A DNA stretch of 64,000 bases, taken from assembly GCF_900113485.1 (NCBI RefSeq), contig NZ_FOPM01000010.1, positions 62,001 through 126,000 of the forward strand, read 5' to 3'. Numbering within the stretch: position 1 is the first letter of the stretch; every line of letters begins with the position of its first letter. Below the pieces are notes generated by a model. It ran no database searches. It was not told the origin of the DNA and worked only from the letters and a program-made list of their open reading frames with translations. The position numbers and the translations under genes are program-made. Positions 9,087 to 18,359 of the stretch are shown piece by piece. Source of the stretch: Methylobacterium gossipiicola (GTDB lineage Bacteria; Pseudomonadota; Alphaproteobacteria; Rhizobiales; Beijerinckiaceae).

Positions 9087-10250
9087 ATGCGAATGCAGAC
9101 GTCCCGTCAGACCCTCGGGTCCACCCGCCGCTCCTCCTGGAGCCTCGCCCGGCGCCTCACGGCCCTGGCCTTCCTCGTCCTCGCAGCCGCGCCGGGCGGC
9201 GCCTTCGCCATGTCGCGGGTGAAGGACATGGCGAGCATCGAGGGCGTTCGCTCGAACCAGCTCGTCGGCTACGGCATCGTGGTGGGCCTCAACGGCACCG
9301 GCGACACCCTCAACAACATCCCGTTCACGAAGCAGTCGCTCCAGGCCATGCTGGAACGCCTCGGCGTCAACACCCGCGGCGCCACCATGCGCACCCAGAA
9401 CCTCGCCGCCGTGATGGTGACGGCGAACCTGCCGGCCTTCGCCACGCAGGGCAACCGCATGGACATCACCGTGTCGTCGCTCGGTGACGCCAAGTCGCTC
9501 CAGGGCGGCACCCTGCTGGTGACACCGCTGCTCGGCGCCGACGGCGAGGTCTACGCCCTGGCCCAAGGGTCGGTGGCCATCGCGGGCTTCTCGGCCGAGG
9601 GCGACGCCGCCAAGATCACCCGGGGCGTGCCCACCAACGGACGGGTGCCGAACGGCGCGATGATCGAGCGCGAGATGGCGTTCAAGATGAACGACATGCG
9701 GTCCCTGCGCCTCTCCCTGCGCAACCCCGACTTCACCACCTCGAAGCGCATCGCCGCCGCCATCAACGACTTCATGGGGGCCGACACCGCCGAGCCCACG
9801 GACCCCGCCACCGTCACCCTCCAGATCCCGCCGAAATACAACGGCAACATGATCCGCCTCGTCACGGAGATCGAACAGCTCAAGGTCGAGCCCGATCAGA
9901 CGGCACGGGTGATCGTCGACGAGCGCTCCGGCATCATCGTCATGGGCCGCGACGTCCGGGTGTCCACCGTCGCCATCGCGCAGGGCAACCTCACGGTCAG
10001 CATCACCGAGACCCCGCAGGTGAGCCAGCCCGCGCCCTTCTCCAACGGCGAGACCGTGGTGGTGCCGCGCACCGGGGTGAAGGTCGATACCGGCGAAGGC
10101 AACAAGCTCGCCCTCGTCAAGGAAGGCGTGACCCTGCGCGAACTCGTCGACGGCCTCAACGCCCTCGGTGTCGGCCCCCGCGACCTCATCTCGATCCTGC
10201 AGGCCATCAAGGCCGCCGGCGCCCTCCAGGCCGACATCGACGTGATGTGA
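9087..10250 (+). CDS. flgI: Flagellar P-ring protein FlgI
   Basis: FlgI forms the periplasmic P-ring around the flagellar rod. The 387-residue precursor has a Sec signal peptide (about residues 1-36, hydrophobic LTALAFLVLAAAPGGAFA). It continues with the canonical mature start SRVKDMASIEGVRSNQLVGYGIVVGLNGTGD (shown here in two parts: SRVKDMASIEGVRSNQL and VGYGIVVGLNGTGD). LGDAKSLQGGTLLVTPL and a conserved C-terminus (ISILQAIKAAGALQADI) follow. The start is ATG 9087, with another ATG two codons on; the open frame upstream is spurious because the sigma-54 promoter lies inside it. It is the first gene of an operon with the rod-binding protein and FlbY-like genes. Confidence 0.96.
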   Translation: MRMQTSRQTLGSTRRSSWSLARRLTALAFLVLAAAPGGAFAMSRVKDMASIEGVRSNQLVGYGIVVGLNGTGDTLNNIPFTKQSLQAMLERLGVNTRGATMRTQNLAAVMVTANLPAFATQGNRMDITVSSLGDAKSLQGGTLLVTPLLGADGEVYALAQGSVAIAGFSAEGDAAKITRGVPTNGRVPNGAMIEREMAFKMNDMRSLRLSLRNPDFTTSKRIAAAINDFMGADTAEPTDPATVTLQIPPKYNGNMIRLVTEIEQLKVEPDQTARVIVDERSGIIVMGRDVRVSTVAIAQGNLTVSITETPQVSQPAPFSNGETVVVPRTGVKVDTGEGNKLALVKEGVTLRELVDGLNALGVGPRDLISILQAIKAAGALQADIDVM

Positions 10251-10290
10251 CGGCGCCCCCTCAAGCCCCTCCAGCCCGAAAGGTCGACCC

Positions 10291-10722
10291 ATGTTGCTCG
10301 CTCCCCTCGCCATGAACGCCGCCATGGGCGTCGGCAAAGCCATCCTCGGCGATATCGCCCAGTCGGTGTCGGGGGTCTCCCGGACCGCCGAGGAGGCCGC
10401 CAAGGCCGCCTCGAAGACCGCGGCCGGTGCCGTCAGGGGCGCGACGGCGGGGACGCCCAGGACCGACGCGGAGATCAGGGCCCGCAAGGCTTCGACGGAG
10501 TTCGAAACGATGTTCCTCGAACAGACCCTCGACCGGCTGACCCAGTCGGAGGGCACCGACGGGCCGCTCGGCGACAACGGCACGGGCGGCGGCATCTACC
10601 GCTCGATGCTCGCCAAGGAATATGCCGGCCAGATCGTGAAGAGCGGCGGCGTCGGCATCAGCGATCAGGTCTACCGCGAGATGATGAAGATGCAGGAGGG
10701 CTCCCATGTCGGCGTCAACTGA
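10291..10722 (+). CDS. Rod-binding protein, FlgJ N-domain / CheL-like
   Basis: The 143-residue protein has the rod-binding domain found at the N-terminus of FlgJ but lacks the muramidase domain, as is usual in alphaproteobacteria (CheL in Caulobacter). Diagnostic segments are ASTEFETMFLEQTLDRL, GGGIYRSMLAKEYAGQIVKSGGVGISD and a C-terminal VYREMMKMQ. It is expected to act as a rod-capping scaffold during flagellar assembly. It follows flgI by 40 bases and overlaps the next gene by 17 bases, so the three genes very likely form one operon under the flgI sigma-54 promoter. Confidence 0.88.
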   Translation: MLLAPLAMNAAMGVGKAILGDIAQSVSGVSRTAEEAAKAASKTAAGAVRGATAGTPRTDAEIRARKASTEFETMFLEQTLDRLTQSEGTDGPLGDNGTGGGIYRSMLAKEYAGQIVKSGGVGISDQVYREMMKMQEGSHVGVN

Positions 10723-11191
10723 GTCGCCGCTTCGAATCGTCGACGAGGCCGGCGCCGTCGCCCTCGTCGGCCGGGTGATGGAGACCCTGCGGGCCCTGGA
10801 GGACGTGCTCGCCCGGGAGAGCGACCATATCCGGGTCGGGCGCCTCCATCAGGGATTGGCGGAAACGCCGGGGAAGACCGGCCTGTCGGCGGCCTACCTC
10901 CAGGGGCTGGAGACGATCAAGGCCAACGCCACCGCCCTCATGCGGTTCGCGCCCGAGGGCCTCGCCGCCCTGAGGGACGCGCACCAGCGCTTCACCGAGG
11001 CCGCCGCCTCCAATCAGGCGGTGCTCGCCACGGCCCACACCGTCGCCGAAGGGTTGGTGAAGTCCCTGTCGCAGGAGTTGAACCGCACCCGCACGGCGAC
11101 GGTCTACGGCCAGTCGGCGCGCGGCCCGTCGCCCTATCTCCGGCCCGGCATGGAGGGCAGCCAGCCCCTGGTGCTCTCGGTCAATCTCTGA
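10706..11191 (+). CDS. FlbY/FlgN-like flagellar protein
   Basis: The 161-residue, mostly helical protein overlaps the end of the rod-binding gene (ATG at 10706, previous stop at 10722), implying translational coupling. Its position as third gene after flgI and the CheL-like gene matches flbY of Caulobacter. Its size and helical pattern (RVMETLRALEDVLARESDHI and later TVAEGLVKSLSQELNR) fit the FlgN-type export chaperones of hook-associated proteins. A chaperone role is inferred from context and length; no single diagnostic motif is visible. Confidence 0.65.
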   Translation: MSASTESPLRIVDEAGAVALVGRVMETLRALEDVLARESDHIRVGRLHQGLAETPGKTGLSAAYLQGLETIKANATALMRFAPEGLAALRDAHQRFTEAAASNQAVLATAHTVAEGLVKSLSQELNRTRTATVYGQSARGPSPYLRPGMEGSQPLVLSVNL

Positions 11192-11215
11192 TCCGGCGCG
11201 CCATCCGGGCAAAGC

Positions 11216-11252
11216 CGAACGCCGCCCCACCGCCGGAATCGAACGGCGTTCG
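11216..11252. terminator. Hairpin between convergent genes
   Basis: Arms 11216-11224 and 11244-11252 (cgaacgccg / cggcgttcg) pair perfectly around a 19-base loop. They lie between the end of the FlbY-like gene and the end of the porin-like gene on the other strand. No T-run follows on either strand, so a terminator role is tentative. Confidence 0.4.
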
Positions 11253-11278
11253 TCCGAGCCGGATTCCGGGCACAGCCC

Positions 11279-11599
11279 TCAGTCGAACGGCCCGCTCCGG
11301 CGCTGCCCCGCGCCCAGGCGCACGAAGGCGCGGACCGGGCCGGCCTCGGTGGCGGTCCGCGCATCGATGGACAGGCGGCCCTCGGCGCCGGTTCCGGCGC
11401 CGGATCCGGCCGGCTGGTGCCGGCCCACCGTCGCGCCGGCGGCGACCCGCCCCGACAGTCGCAGGCAGGTATCGCTGCCCGGCACCGCGACGAAGCCTGG
11501 CCCGGAGGGACACGCCGCCTTCGCGCTCCCCATGGCGGTCAGAACGCCGAGGCACACGAAGCCGGCGATCACGCTGCCCCGTCTTAGAAAACTCTGCAT
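11279..11599 (-). CDS. Short porin-like protein (N-terminal part only)
   Basis: The 106-residue product has a clear signal peptide (about residues 1-28, ending GSAKA). It continues with CPSGPGFVAVPGSDTCLRLSG, the hallmark mature N-terminus of the large alphaproteobacterial Porin_2 family. One strand-like segment follows (LSIDARTATEAGPVRAFVRL), then the frame stops. Full porins of the family have several hundred residues, so this is either a remnant or a tiny stand-alone protein. No continuation of the barrel is visible in the other frames downstream. Confidence 0.6.
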   Translation of the reverse strand: MQSFLRRGSVIAGFVCLGVLTAMGSAKAACPSGPGFVAVPGSDTCLRLSGRVAAGATVGRHQPAGSGAGTGAEGRLSIDARTATEAGPVRAFVRLGAGQRRSGPFD

Positions 11600-11700
11600 C
11601 GACCGTTCCCCACAGGCATGTGCGTCCGCTCCAGCGTGTCTTTACACTCCGTTATCGCTCGGGTGGCTAGCGTGTCATGCTAGTTGAACGAGTCAAAACG

Positions 11701-12171
11701 ATGCGCCCGAACAAGCGGACGAGCCTCCTCCATCTCATCTACTTTTCGCGGCTGAACCTCCCGGCCGAGATTCCCGCGCGCAACCGCGCCATCGAGGATA
11801 TCGCCCGTCACGCCCAGAAGAAGAACGAATTCTCGGTCATCACCAGCTTCCTCATGGTGGATCAGAATTTCGCCGTTCAGATCCTCGAGGGCGAGCGGAC
11901 GTCGGTGACCGATACGTTCAACCGCATCGTGCGCGATTCCCGCCATCGCGACGTTCACATCGTCGAGTGGCGGGAGATCGCCAAGCGGGACTTCGTTCAT
12001 TCCTTCACCACGAGCGTGCGCGGACCGGCCAGCGAAGCGGTGTTCGCGAAGGCGAACCTCCTGCCGAGCTTCCAGCGCGGCACGCCGAAGGGCAGCGCCA
12101 TCCTCGCCCTCGCCCAACAGTTGCAAGCCGAATCGATGACGAAGCAGGGCATCGAACACTTGTTCGTCTGA
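11701..12171 (+). CDS. BLUF-domain blue-light sensor
   Basis: The 156-residue product is a single BLUF domain with a short C-terminal extension. Counting from the ATG at 11701, the flavin-contacting residues expected in BLUF are present: Tyr14 (LIYFSR), Asn42 (KNEFSVIT) and Gln60 (FAVQILEG), plus VRDSRHRDV in the later loop. The Gly usual in the ITG motif is Ser. An upstream ATG at 11677 would add eight residues. No output domain is attached, so signalling must pass through a partner, possibly the response regulator encoded 50 bases downstream on the same strand. Confidence 0.85.
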   Translation: MRPNKRTSLLHLIYFSRLNLPAEIPARNRAIEDIARHAQKKNEFSVITSFLMVDQNFAVQILEGERTSVTDTFNRIVRDSRHRDVHIVEWREIAKRDFVHSFTTSVRGPASEAVFAKANLLPSFQRGTPKGSAILALAQQLQAESMTKQGIEHLFV

Positions 12172-12221
12172 GAGCCCCCGGATCCACCCCACCGAGTCCA
12201 AGGTTTCGAGTTGCAAAAACC

Positions 12222-12674
12222 ATGAACGAGACCCCGCCTATCCTCATTGTCGACGATCAGGACAAACTCCTGCGGTTGATCATCTTGCTGATGAACCGGC
12301 TCGGTTTCCCCGAGGTCGAAGGCGTGAACGATGCCGCCACGGCCCTGCAGCGTCTCCGGTCGCGCAAATACGCTCTGGTGATCTCCGATCTCGATATGAC
12401 ACCCATGGACGGCATCGCGCTCCTGCGCGAGATCCGCTCGGACGAAGATCTGATGAACATCCCGTTCATCCTCACGGAATCGTCGTTCGATTTCGACGAC
12501 ATCAACATCGCTCACCATGCCGGGGCGGATGCGTTCATCCTCAAGCCGTTCGACATGTCGGTGCTGAACACGAAGCTGAAGCAGGTCATCAACCGCAAGC
12601 CGCGCAGGCGCGAGGCACCGATGCCCCTCGATTCGGCGTTCAACATCAACTTCCCCATGCTGGGGAAATACTGA
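12222..12674 (+). CDS. Single-domain response regulator (CheY-like)
   Basis: This 150-residue receiver domain has the acidic pair Asp11-Asp12, phospho-acceptor Asp56 (VISDLDM), Thr85 and Lys108 (LKPF), all expected for a working receiver. A roughly 25-residue C-terminal tail (NFPMLGKY at the end) is not part of the fold. There is no DNA-binding domain, so it should act by protein contacts, as CheY or DivK do. It lies 50 bases downstream of the BLUF gene, with a probable terminator directly after, which suggests a two-gene light-responsive unit. The kinase is not in the window. Confidence 0.88.
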   Translation: MNETPPILIVDDQDKLLRLIILLMNRLGFPEVEGVNDAATALQRLRSRKYALVISDLDMTPMDGIALLREIRSDEDLMNIPFILTESSFDFDDINIAHHAGADAFILKPFDMSVLNTKLKQVINRKPRRREAPMPLDSAFNINFPMLGKY

Positions 12675-12719
12675 CCCGAGACAGGGTCGCCCTCGGGCTT
12701 GAACGCCTGTCGGTTCCAA

Positions 12720-12749
12720 GCCCGTCGCCCGTCAAGGCGGCGGGCCTTT
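12720..12749 (+). terminator. Rho-independent terminator-like hairpin
   Basis: The arm gcccgtcgcc pairs with ggcggcgggc (one mismatch) around a short loop and is followed by cttt, 45 bases after the response regulator stop. It probably ends the BLUF-response regulator transcript. Confidence 0.55.
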
Positions 12750-12939
12750 CGTCGTTGGGCTGGCCGCGACGGTTCGACACCGCCTCGCCCGCGCTCCGGA
12801 ACCGACGCCCCTCCGCGATCGGGAGGTCCGCGCGGCGCCCATCCTTTTCGCGTCGGATCGGACGAACTCCGTGCGGTTGTCCTCGGGCGCCGCGCGGGCG
12901 CGCCGATCCGGCGACCGCTCTCATCGAGCGGACGCCGGA

Positions 12940-15189
12940 TCAGCCGTTCACGCGATTCACGCGGGCCACGGTGCGCTTGCCGCGCAGCTCCGCCACGATG
13001 GCGTTGAGGTGCTTCAGGTCCCACACGGCGAGGTCGATGACGATCTCGGTGAAGTCCTGGGTCTTCCGCTTCATCGACAGGTTGTCGATGTTGCCGTCGT
13101 GGTCGGCGATCACCTGGGCGATGGAGGCGAGGACGCCCGGCTCGTTGATGGATTGCAGGGCCAGCCGCGCCGGGAAACGCTCGCTCGCCCCCGCTTCCAC
13201 GTCCCAGCGCACGTCGAGCCAGCGGTCGGGCTCGTTGTCGAAGGCGGCGAGCGCCGCCGACTGGATCGGATAGATGGTGACGCCGATGCCGGGGGTGAGG
13301 ATGCCGACGATGCGGTCGCCCGGCACGGCGCCGCCGTTGGGCGCGAAGCTCACGGGCAGGTCGGTGTCGAGGCCCCGGATGGGAATGGCGTCGGGCCGCC
13401 CGGCCTCGGCCGATCCTTCGGGGAAGGTCAGCCGCATGGTCTGATCCTTGGAGAGGCTCAGGCGCCCGGCGCCGCCGGCGGCCGGCTGCTGCAGGGGCGC
13501 GGCGCCCGTGCGGCGCTCGTCCTTGTGGTCGGGATAGACCGCCCGCACCACGTCGCCCGAAAACATCTCGCCCCGGCCCACGGCCGCGAACACGTCCTCC
13601 GTCGAGGTGCGGGCGAGGCGGGGCAGGGCGCCGCGCAGCTTGTCCTCCGAGAAGCTGCGCGCCGCGCGCTCGAAGGCCCGGTCGAGGATCTGGCGCCCGA
13701 GGCCGGCATATTGCCGGCGCACGGCCGAGCGCGTCGCCCGGCGGATCGCCGAGCGGGCCTTGCCGGTGACCACGAGGGATTCCCACGCCGCCGGGGGCGA
13801 TTGCCCGTCGGCACGGGCGATCTCGACCTCGTCGCCGTTGACGAGTTCGTGCAGGAGCGGCGCCATGCGGCCGTTGATCTTGGCGCCGACGGCGGAATTG
13901 CCGACATCGGTGTGCACCGCGTAGGCGAAATCGATGGGGGTGGCGCCCCGGGGCAGGGCGATGAGCCGCCCCTTGGGGGTGAAGCAGAACACCTGATCCT
14001 GGAACAGTTCGAGCTTCGTGTGCTCCAGGAACTCTTCCGGGCTGTCGCCCTCGGCCAGGAGTTCGATGGTGCGGCGCAGCCATTGGTAGGCGCCGCTCTC
14101 GGTGGCGAGGTGGGGCGGAACGCCGGTCTCCTCACGCCCACGCGCGTCCCTGCCGGCCTTGTCCTTGTAGAGCGCGTGGGCCGCGATGCCGTATTCGGCG
14201 ATCTCGTCCATGGCGGCGGTGCGGATCTGCAGCTCGACGCGCTGGCTCTTCGGACCGATCACCGTGGTGTGGATCGAACGGTAATCGTTCTGCTTCGGGG
14301 TCGAGATGTAGTCCTTGTAGCGCCCCGGCACCATCGGCCAGGTGGTGTGGACGACCCCGAGGGTGGCGTAGCAATCGGCCAGGGTCTGGACGATGACGCG
14401 AAAGCCGAAGATGTCCGACAATTGCTCGAAGGCGACGGACTTGCGCTCCATCTTGGCCGAGATCGAGTAGGGCCGCTTCTGCCGCCCCGTCACCTCGGCG
14501 ACGATGCCCTGGGCGGCGAGGCGGGTGGTGAGATCCCGTTCGATGCTCTCGACGAGGCGCTCGGACTTCGCCGTGAGGTCGGCGAGGCGCTGCTCGATGG
14601 TGGCGTAGATCTCGGGCTTGAGGTTGCGCAGGGCCAGGTCTTCGAGCTCCTCGCGCAACTCCTGCATCCCCATGCGGCCGGCGAGCGGCGCGTAGATGTC
14701 CAGGGTCTCCTGGGCGATGCGCTCGCGCTTGTCGACGCGCATGTGGTGGAGGGTGCGCATGTTGTGCAGGCGGTCGGCGAGCTTGACCAGCAGCACCCGC
14801 ACGTCGGCGGCCACCGCCAGGAGCAACTTGCGGAAGTTCTCGCCCTGCGCCGCGCGCTTGGAGACGAGGTCGAGGCGCTTCAGCTTGGTCAGGCCGTCGA
14901 CCAGGGCCCCGATCTCAGGACCGAACAGCTCGGAGATCTCGTCGAGGGTCGCGGTGGTGTCCTCCACCGTGTCGTGCAGCACGGCGGCCACGATGGTGGC
15001 GTCGTCGAGGCGCAGATCCGTGAGGATGCCCGCCACCTCCAGGGGGTGGGCGAAGAACGGGTCGCCCGACGCCCGTTTCTGGGTGCCGTGGGCGCGCATG
15101 GCATAGACGTAGGCGCGGTTGAGCAGGTTCTCGTCCGTCGCGGGATTGTAGCGTCGCACCCGCTCGACAAGCTCGTATTGACGCATCAT
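12940..15189 (-). CDS. Bifunctional (p)ppGpp synthetase/hydrolase (Rel/SpoT)
   Basis: This is the RSH enzyme that makes and degrades the stringent-response alarmone (p)ppGpp. The 749-residue protein has the usual order. An HD hydrolase domain comes first (AHPLEVAGILTDL, then VLHDTVEDT). The synthetase follows (FGFRVIVQ, GRYKDYIS, YRSIHTTV). Then come TGS (LPRGATPIDFAYAVHTDVG) and a C-terminal ACT domain (INEPGVLASIAQVIADHDGNID). The RxKD motif (RYKD) is the form found in bifunctional enzymes. The start at 15189 gives MMRQYELVERV, typical of alphaproteobacterial RSH; the frame extends 75 bases further but into the intergenic region. It lies downstream of rpoZ, with a terminator between them. 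Confidence 0.95.
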   Translation of the reverse strand: MMRQYELVERVRRYNPATDENLLNRAYVYAMRAHGTQKRASGDPFFAHPLEVAGILTDLRLDDATIVAAVLHDTVEDTTATLDEISELFGPEIGALVDGLTKLKRLDLVSKRAAQGENFRKLLLAVAADVRVLLVKLADRLHNMRTLHHMRVDKRERIAQETLDIYAPLAGRMGMQELREELEDLALRNLKPEIYATIEQRLADLTAKSERLVESIERDLTTRLAAQGIVAEVTGRQKRPYSISAKMERKSVAFEQLSDIFGFRVIVQTLADCYATLGVVHTTWPMVPGRYKDYISTPKQNDYRSIHTTVIGPKSQRVELQIRTAAMDEIAEYGIAAHALYKDKAGRDARGREETGVPPHLATESGAYQWLRRTIELLAEGDSPEEFLEHTKLELFQDQVFCFTPKGRLIALPRGATPIDFAYAVHTDVGNSAVGAKINGRMAPLLHELVNGDEVEIARADGQSPPAAWESLVVTGKARSAIRRATRSAVRRQYAGLGRQILDRAFERAARSFSEDKLRGALPRLARTSTEDVFAAVGRGEMFSGDVVRAVYPDHKDERRTGAAPLQQPAAGGAGRLSLSKDQTMRLTFPEGSAEAGRPDAIPIRGLDTDLPVSFAPNGGAVPGDRIVGILTPGIGVTIYPIQSAALAAFDNEPDRWLDVRWDVEAGASERFPARLALQSINEPGVLASIAQVIADHDGNIDNLSMKRKTQDFTEIVIDLAVWDLKHLNAIVAELRGKRTVARVNRVNG

Positions 15190-15327
15190 CCGCGCGACAG
15201 ACCCTTTTCGGACCGGACATCCCGCACCGCGCGGGTTTGAGAAGAGATGTGTCCCGCATCGCACGCGGCCACGCTAGTCCCCAAGCGCCGCAGGTCGAGT
15301 GAAAGGCGCCTCGGGCGCGCAAAGAAA

Positions 15328-15349
15328 AACCCGGCCGTGGGGCCGGGTT
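15328..15349 (-). terminator. Terminator after rpoZ
   Basis: A perfect GC-rich hairpin (aacccggcc / ggccgggtt, 4-base loop) is followed on the minus strand by a T-rich run. It sits 29 bases after the rpoZ stop and before rel/spoT, so much of the rpoZ transcript should end here, and rel/spoT may use its own promoter between 15190 and 15327. Confidence 0.7.
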
Positions 15350-15377
15350 CTCGAAACGTCCGCCGCGGCGGGGCCGA

Positions 15378-15782
15378 TCACTCGGCCTCTTCGTCCGTCT
15401 CGGTCGGGGGGGCCAGATTCTCGAGGCCGCGCAGGAGGTCTTCCTCGCTCATGCGGTCGAACTGCACGTCGTCGCTGGTGGATTGCGGCGCGACGGCGGC
15501 GGCGGCCGGCGAGCTCGACAGCAGCGGCACGGTCTCGGCCTCGGGCTCGTCGACCTCGACATACTTCTGCATCGAGTGGATGAGCTGTTCCTTGAGGTCG
15601 TCGGCCGTGATGGTCTCGTCACCGATCTCGCGCAGGGCGCAGACGGGGTTCTTGTCGCGGTCGCGGTCGATGGTCAGGGGCGCGCCGGCGGCCAGAAGCC
15701 GCGCGCGGTGGCTGGCCAGCAGCACGAGCTCGAACCGGTTCTCGACCTTGTCGATGCAGTCTTCAACGGTGACGCGAGCCAT
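15378..15782 (-). CDS. rpoZ: RNA polymerase omega subunit
   Basis: Omega helps fold and assemble the beta-prime subunit and is involved in ppGpp sensing. The 134-residue product starts [20 protein letters not shown], the universal omega N-terminus. The conserved region continues with LASHRARLL, and [16 protein letters not shown] carries the Asn-Pro loop. The C-terminal part is the longer acidic extension seen in alphaproteobacteria. The ATG at 15782 is unambiguous. It sits directly upstream of rel/spoT on the same strand, a common arrangement. Confidence 0.96.
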   Translation of the reverse strand: MARVTVEDCIDKVENRFELVLLASHRARLLAAGAPLTIDRDRDKNPVCALREIGDETITADDLKEQLIHSMQKYVEVDEPEAETVPLLSSSPAAAAVAPQSTSDDVQFDRMSEEDLLRGLENLAPPTETDEEAE

Positions 15783-16078
15783 GGGGGCGGCTCCTTCCTC
15801 GGACGAAGTGTTTCGGAATTGAACCGGCCTCTTACACCCCTTGACGTTTTGCAACAAGGCGGGGTGGGCGCATCCGACGGGGACGGCCACGGAACGCGGC
15901 GTCCGGGTGATGCGGCGACAGTGCGCCACGGCGCCGTGATCGGGCCGCGACTGAGGCCCGTTCCATGCCCAGATCAAATACTTGATTAATAAGACCATTA
16001 TTATACCAAATAGTAAGCTTCTTTAATAAACTCAGAGCAATCGAGAGGAGAAAGTCCAGACCAAGAGGCGATACCGTT

Positions 16079-18235
16079 ATGTTTAAATTCAGCCGTCTGA
16101 CGGTGCGTCTGCCCGCCATGACGATCGGCCTCGCGCTGTTCAGTGCCGTGGCGATGGGCGGGTTCAGCTGGAATGCGGCGCGCGACAGCCTGATGGAGGC
16201 GGCGAGGGCGAGGCTGCAGCTCACCGCCGCCGCCGAACGCAACGGCATCGGGCTCATCGCCGAGCGCCTGCAAGCGGATTTCATGTCGATCGCCGCCCAT
16301 CCGGTCCTGTCGGCGAACGGGCCCGAGATGATGGACATGCTCGATCTCAGCCGGCCCGACATCCGGGCCATGGTGGCGGCCTTCCAGGCGCCCAAGACCG
16401 TCGGGGAGCGCGTCGCCTTCGACGGCCTCTCGACCGGCACCCTGTACGGGCGCCGCAACGCCAAGGTGCAGGAGCTCGCCCGCAAGCTCGTGGCCGAGCC
16501 GGGCTATGCCGACCTCCTGATCCTCGATCAGGAGGGGCGCGTGATCTATACGGCGACGAAGGGCAGCGACTTCGCCACGTCCGTCACCGACGACGCCCTG
16601 CGCAAGACCGGCCTCGCGCGGATCTACGAGCGCCTGCGCTACGGCGACGACGAAACCACCCACTTCGAGGATTACGCGCCCTATCCCGTGGGGGAAGGTC
16701 CCTCGGCCTTCATCGGCCGCGTCCTGACGAAATCCACCAGCATCGCCATGGGCACGGACGACGTGCAGGAGCGGGCGGGCTTCGTCGTCATGCGGGTCGA
16801 TTCGAAATTGTTCGACCGCACGCTCACGCAGCGCACGGGCCTGGGAGAGACCGGCCAGGCCTTCGCCATCGGCGGCGACGGCGCCCTGCGCAGCAATCCG
16901 GCCCTGTCGACCCAGGCCAGGGCGGGCGCCCCGGCGACGCAGCTCGACATCGACCCGAAGAGCCTGACCGACGGCGAGACCATCACGGTCGCGGGCCGGG
17001 ACGGTCCGCGCCTCGCCGCCGCCGTCGCCGCCACGGTCCTGGGGGCGCCCTGGATGATCGTCGCCGAGCAGAGCGAGGCGGAGGCCGTGGGGCCGGTGCA
17101 ATCCCTGTCGCGGACCCTCGGCCTGATCGCCCTCGCGGTGCTGGCCGCGACCACCCTGCTGGGCCTCGGCCTCGCCCGCTCCATCGTGCGCCCCCTCGAA
17201 GCCCTGACCCGCGCCCTGAAGGCCCTGGCCGGGCGCGAGCCCCTCACGGAGGTTCCGGGCAGCGCCCGCCGCGACGAGATCGGCGATATCGCCCGCGCCG
17301 TGGGCACGATCCGCGACATTTCCCTGGAGGAAGCAGCCCAGCAGCTCAAGACCACGGAGGCCGCACGCCTCGTCGAGGAACGGAACCGGCGCGCCCTCCT
17401 GCGCGACCTCGCCGGACAGTTCGAGGCCTCCGTCGGCGGCATCGTCGATCAGGTGTCGCGGTCGGTGGACGCCCTCAACGCCGCCTCGGTCGGCATGCAG
17501 CGCGCCGTGGCGGACACGTCGCAGCGTTCCGGCAGCGCCGCCGCCGCCGCGCACCAGACCGCCGGCAGCGTCAACGCCGTCGCGGCGGCGGCGGAGGAAC
17601 TCGGTGCCACCGTGGCGGAGATCGGCCGGCAGATCGAGCAGGCGAGCGACCTGTCCGCCGCGACGGTGGAGGAGGCGACCCGCGCCGAGGCGACGATGGA
17701 GAGCCTGACCACCGCCGCCGCCCGCATCGACGATGTGGTCAACCTCGTCTCGACCATCGCGGGCCAGACCAACCTTCTGGCCCTCAACGCCACCATCGAG
17801 GCCGCCAGGGCGGGCGAGGCCGGCCGGGGCTTCGCCGTCGTGGCCATGGAGGTGAAGGAGTTGGCGAAGCAGACGACGCAGGCCACGGGCGAGATCGGTC
17901 AGCAGGTCGCCTCGATCCAGGCGGCGACGAACGCGGCCCTGCACGTGATCCAGGGCATCCTCAGCCGCATCCGCTCCATGAACGCCGTGACGACGAACAT
18001 CGCCTCGGCCGTGGAGGAACAGGGCGTCACCACGCAGGAAATCGTGCGCAACATGAACCAGGCCTCGGCCGGCACCGGCGCCGTCACCAGCGACATCACG
18101 GAGGTCGCCCGCGCCGCCGACGGGGCGGGCCTCGTCGCCGGATCGGTCCTCACGGCCTCGGAGGATCTCGCCGCCCAGTCCGAACACCTGCGCGCCGAGA
18201 TCGGCAAGTTCCTCGACAACGTCCGCGCCGCCTGA
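16079..18235 (+). CDS. Methyl-accepting chemotaxis protein
   Basis: This 718-residue membrane chemoreceptor has TM1 at about residues 12-35. A periplasmic sensing region (about 36-340, Cache-like, with [20 protein letters not shown]) follows, then TM2 ([20 protein letters not shown]) and a HAMP linker beginning [16 protein letters not shown]. The cytoplasmic signalling domain has the highly conserved hairpin tip [20 protein letters not shown], where CheW and CheA bind. No CheR-binding pentapeptide is visible at the C-terminus (FLDNVRAA). The ligand is unknown. An AG-rich ribosome site (aagagg) precedes the ATG. It is monocistronic, with a strong terminator after it. Confidence 0.93.
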   Translation: MFKFSRLTVRLPAMTIGLALFSAVAMGGFSWNAARDSLMEAARARLQLTAAAERNGIGLIAERLQADFMSIAAHPVLSANGPEMMDMLDLSRPDIRAMVAAFQAPKTVGERVAFDGLSTGTLYGRRNAKVQELARKLVAEPGYADLLILDQEGRVIYTATKGSDFATSVTDDALRKTGLARIYERLRYGDDETTHFEDYAPYPVGEGPSAFIGRVLTKSTSIAMGTDDVQERAGFVVMRVDSKLFDRTLTQRTGLGETGQAFAIGGDGALRSNPALSTQARAGAPATQLDIDPKSLTDGETITVAGRDGPRLAAAVAATVLGAPWMIVAEQSEAEAVGPVQSLSRTLGLIALAVLAATTLLGLGLARSIVRPLEALTRALKALAGREPLTEVPGSARRDEIGDIARAVGTIRDISLEEAAQQLKTTEAARLVEERNRRALLRDLAGQFEASVGGIVDQVSRSVDALNAASVGMQRAVADTSQRSGSAAAAAHQTAGSVNAVAAAAEELGATVAEIGRQIEQASDLSAATVEEATRAEATMESLTTAAARIDDVVNLVSTIAGQTNLLALNATIEAARAGEAGRGFAVVAMEVKELAKQTTQATGEIGQQVASIQAATNAALHVIQGILSRIRSMNAVTTNIASAVEEQGVTTQEIVRNMNQASAGTGAVTSDITEVARAADGAGLVAGSVLTASEDLAAQSEHLRAEIGKFLDNVRAA

Positions 18236-18292
18236 GCCCGTCCCGCACCAAGCCCCTCATGCGACGCGCGGGACCGTCGCGGACCTCCGCGA

Positions 18293-18325
18293 AGGGACGA
18301 CGGGCGGCTCCGGCCCGTCGTCCCT
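18293..18325. terminator. Strong hairpin between convergent genes
   Basis: Perfect 13-base arms (18293-18305 and 18313-18325; agggacgacgggc and its complement) surround a 7-base loop. The hairpin lies between the chemoreceptor gene and the convergent GGDEF-EAL gene. It probably serves as a bidirectional terminator. Confidence 0.65.
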
Positions 18326-18359
18326 CGAACATATGACCCGACCCCGCGGATAGGCGCGG

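Noticed and set aside
12871..15240. 789-codon open frame opposite rel/spoT
   Set aside because: Mirror of conserved coding sequence; composition is typical of GC-rich antisense frames.
16001..18187. 728-codon open frame opposite the chemoreceptor gene
   Set aside because: It is the antisense shadow of a well-supported chemoreceptor, with low-complexity Gly/Arg/His composition and no domain.
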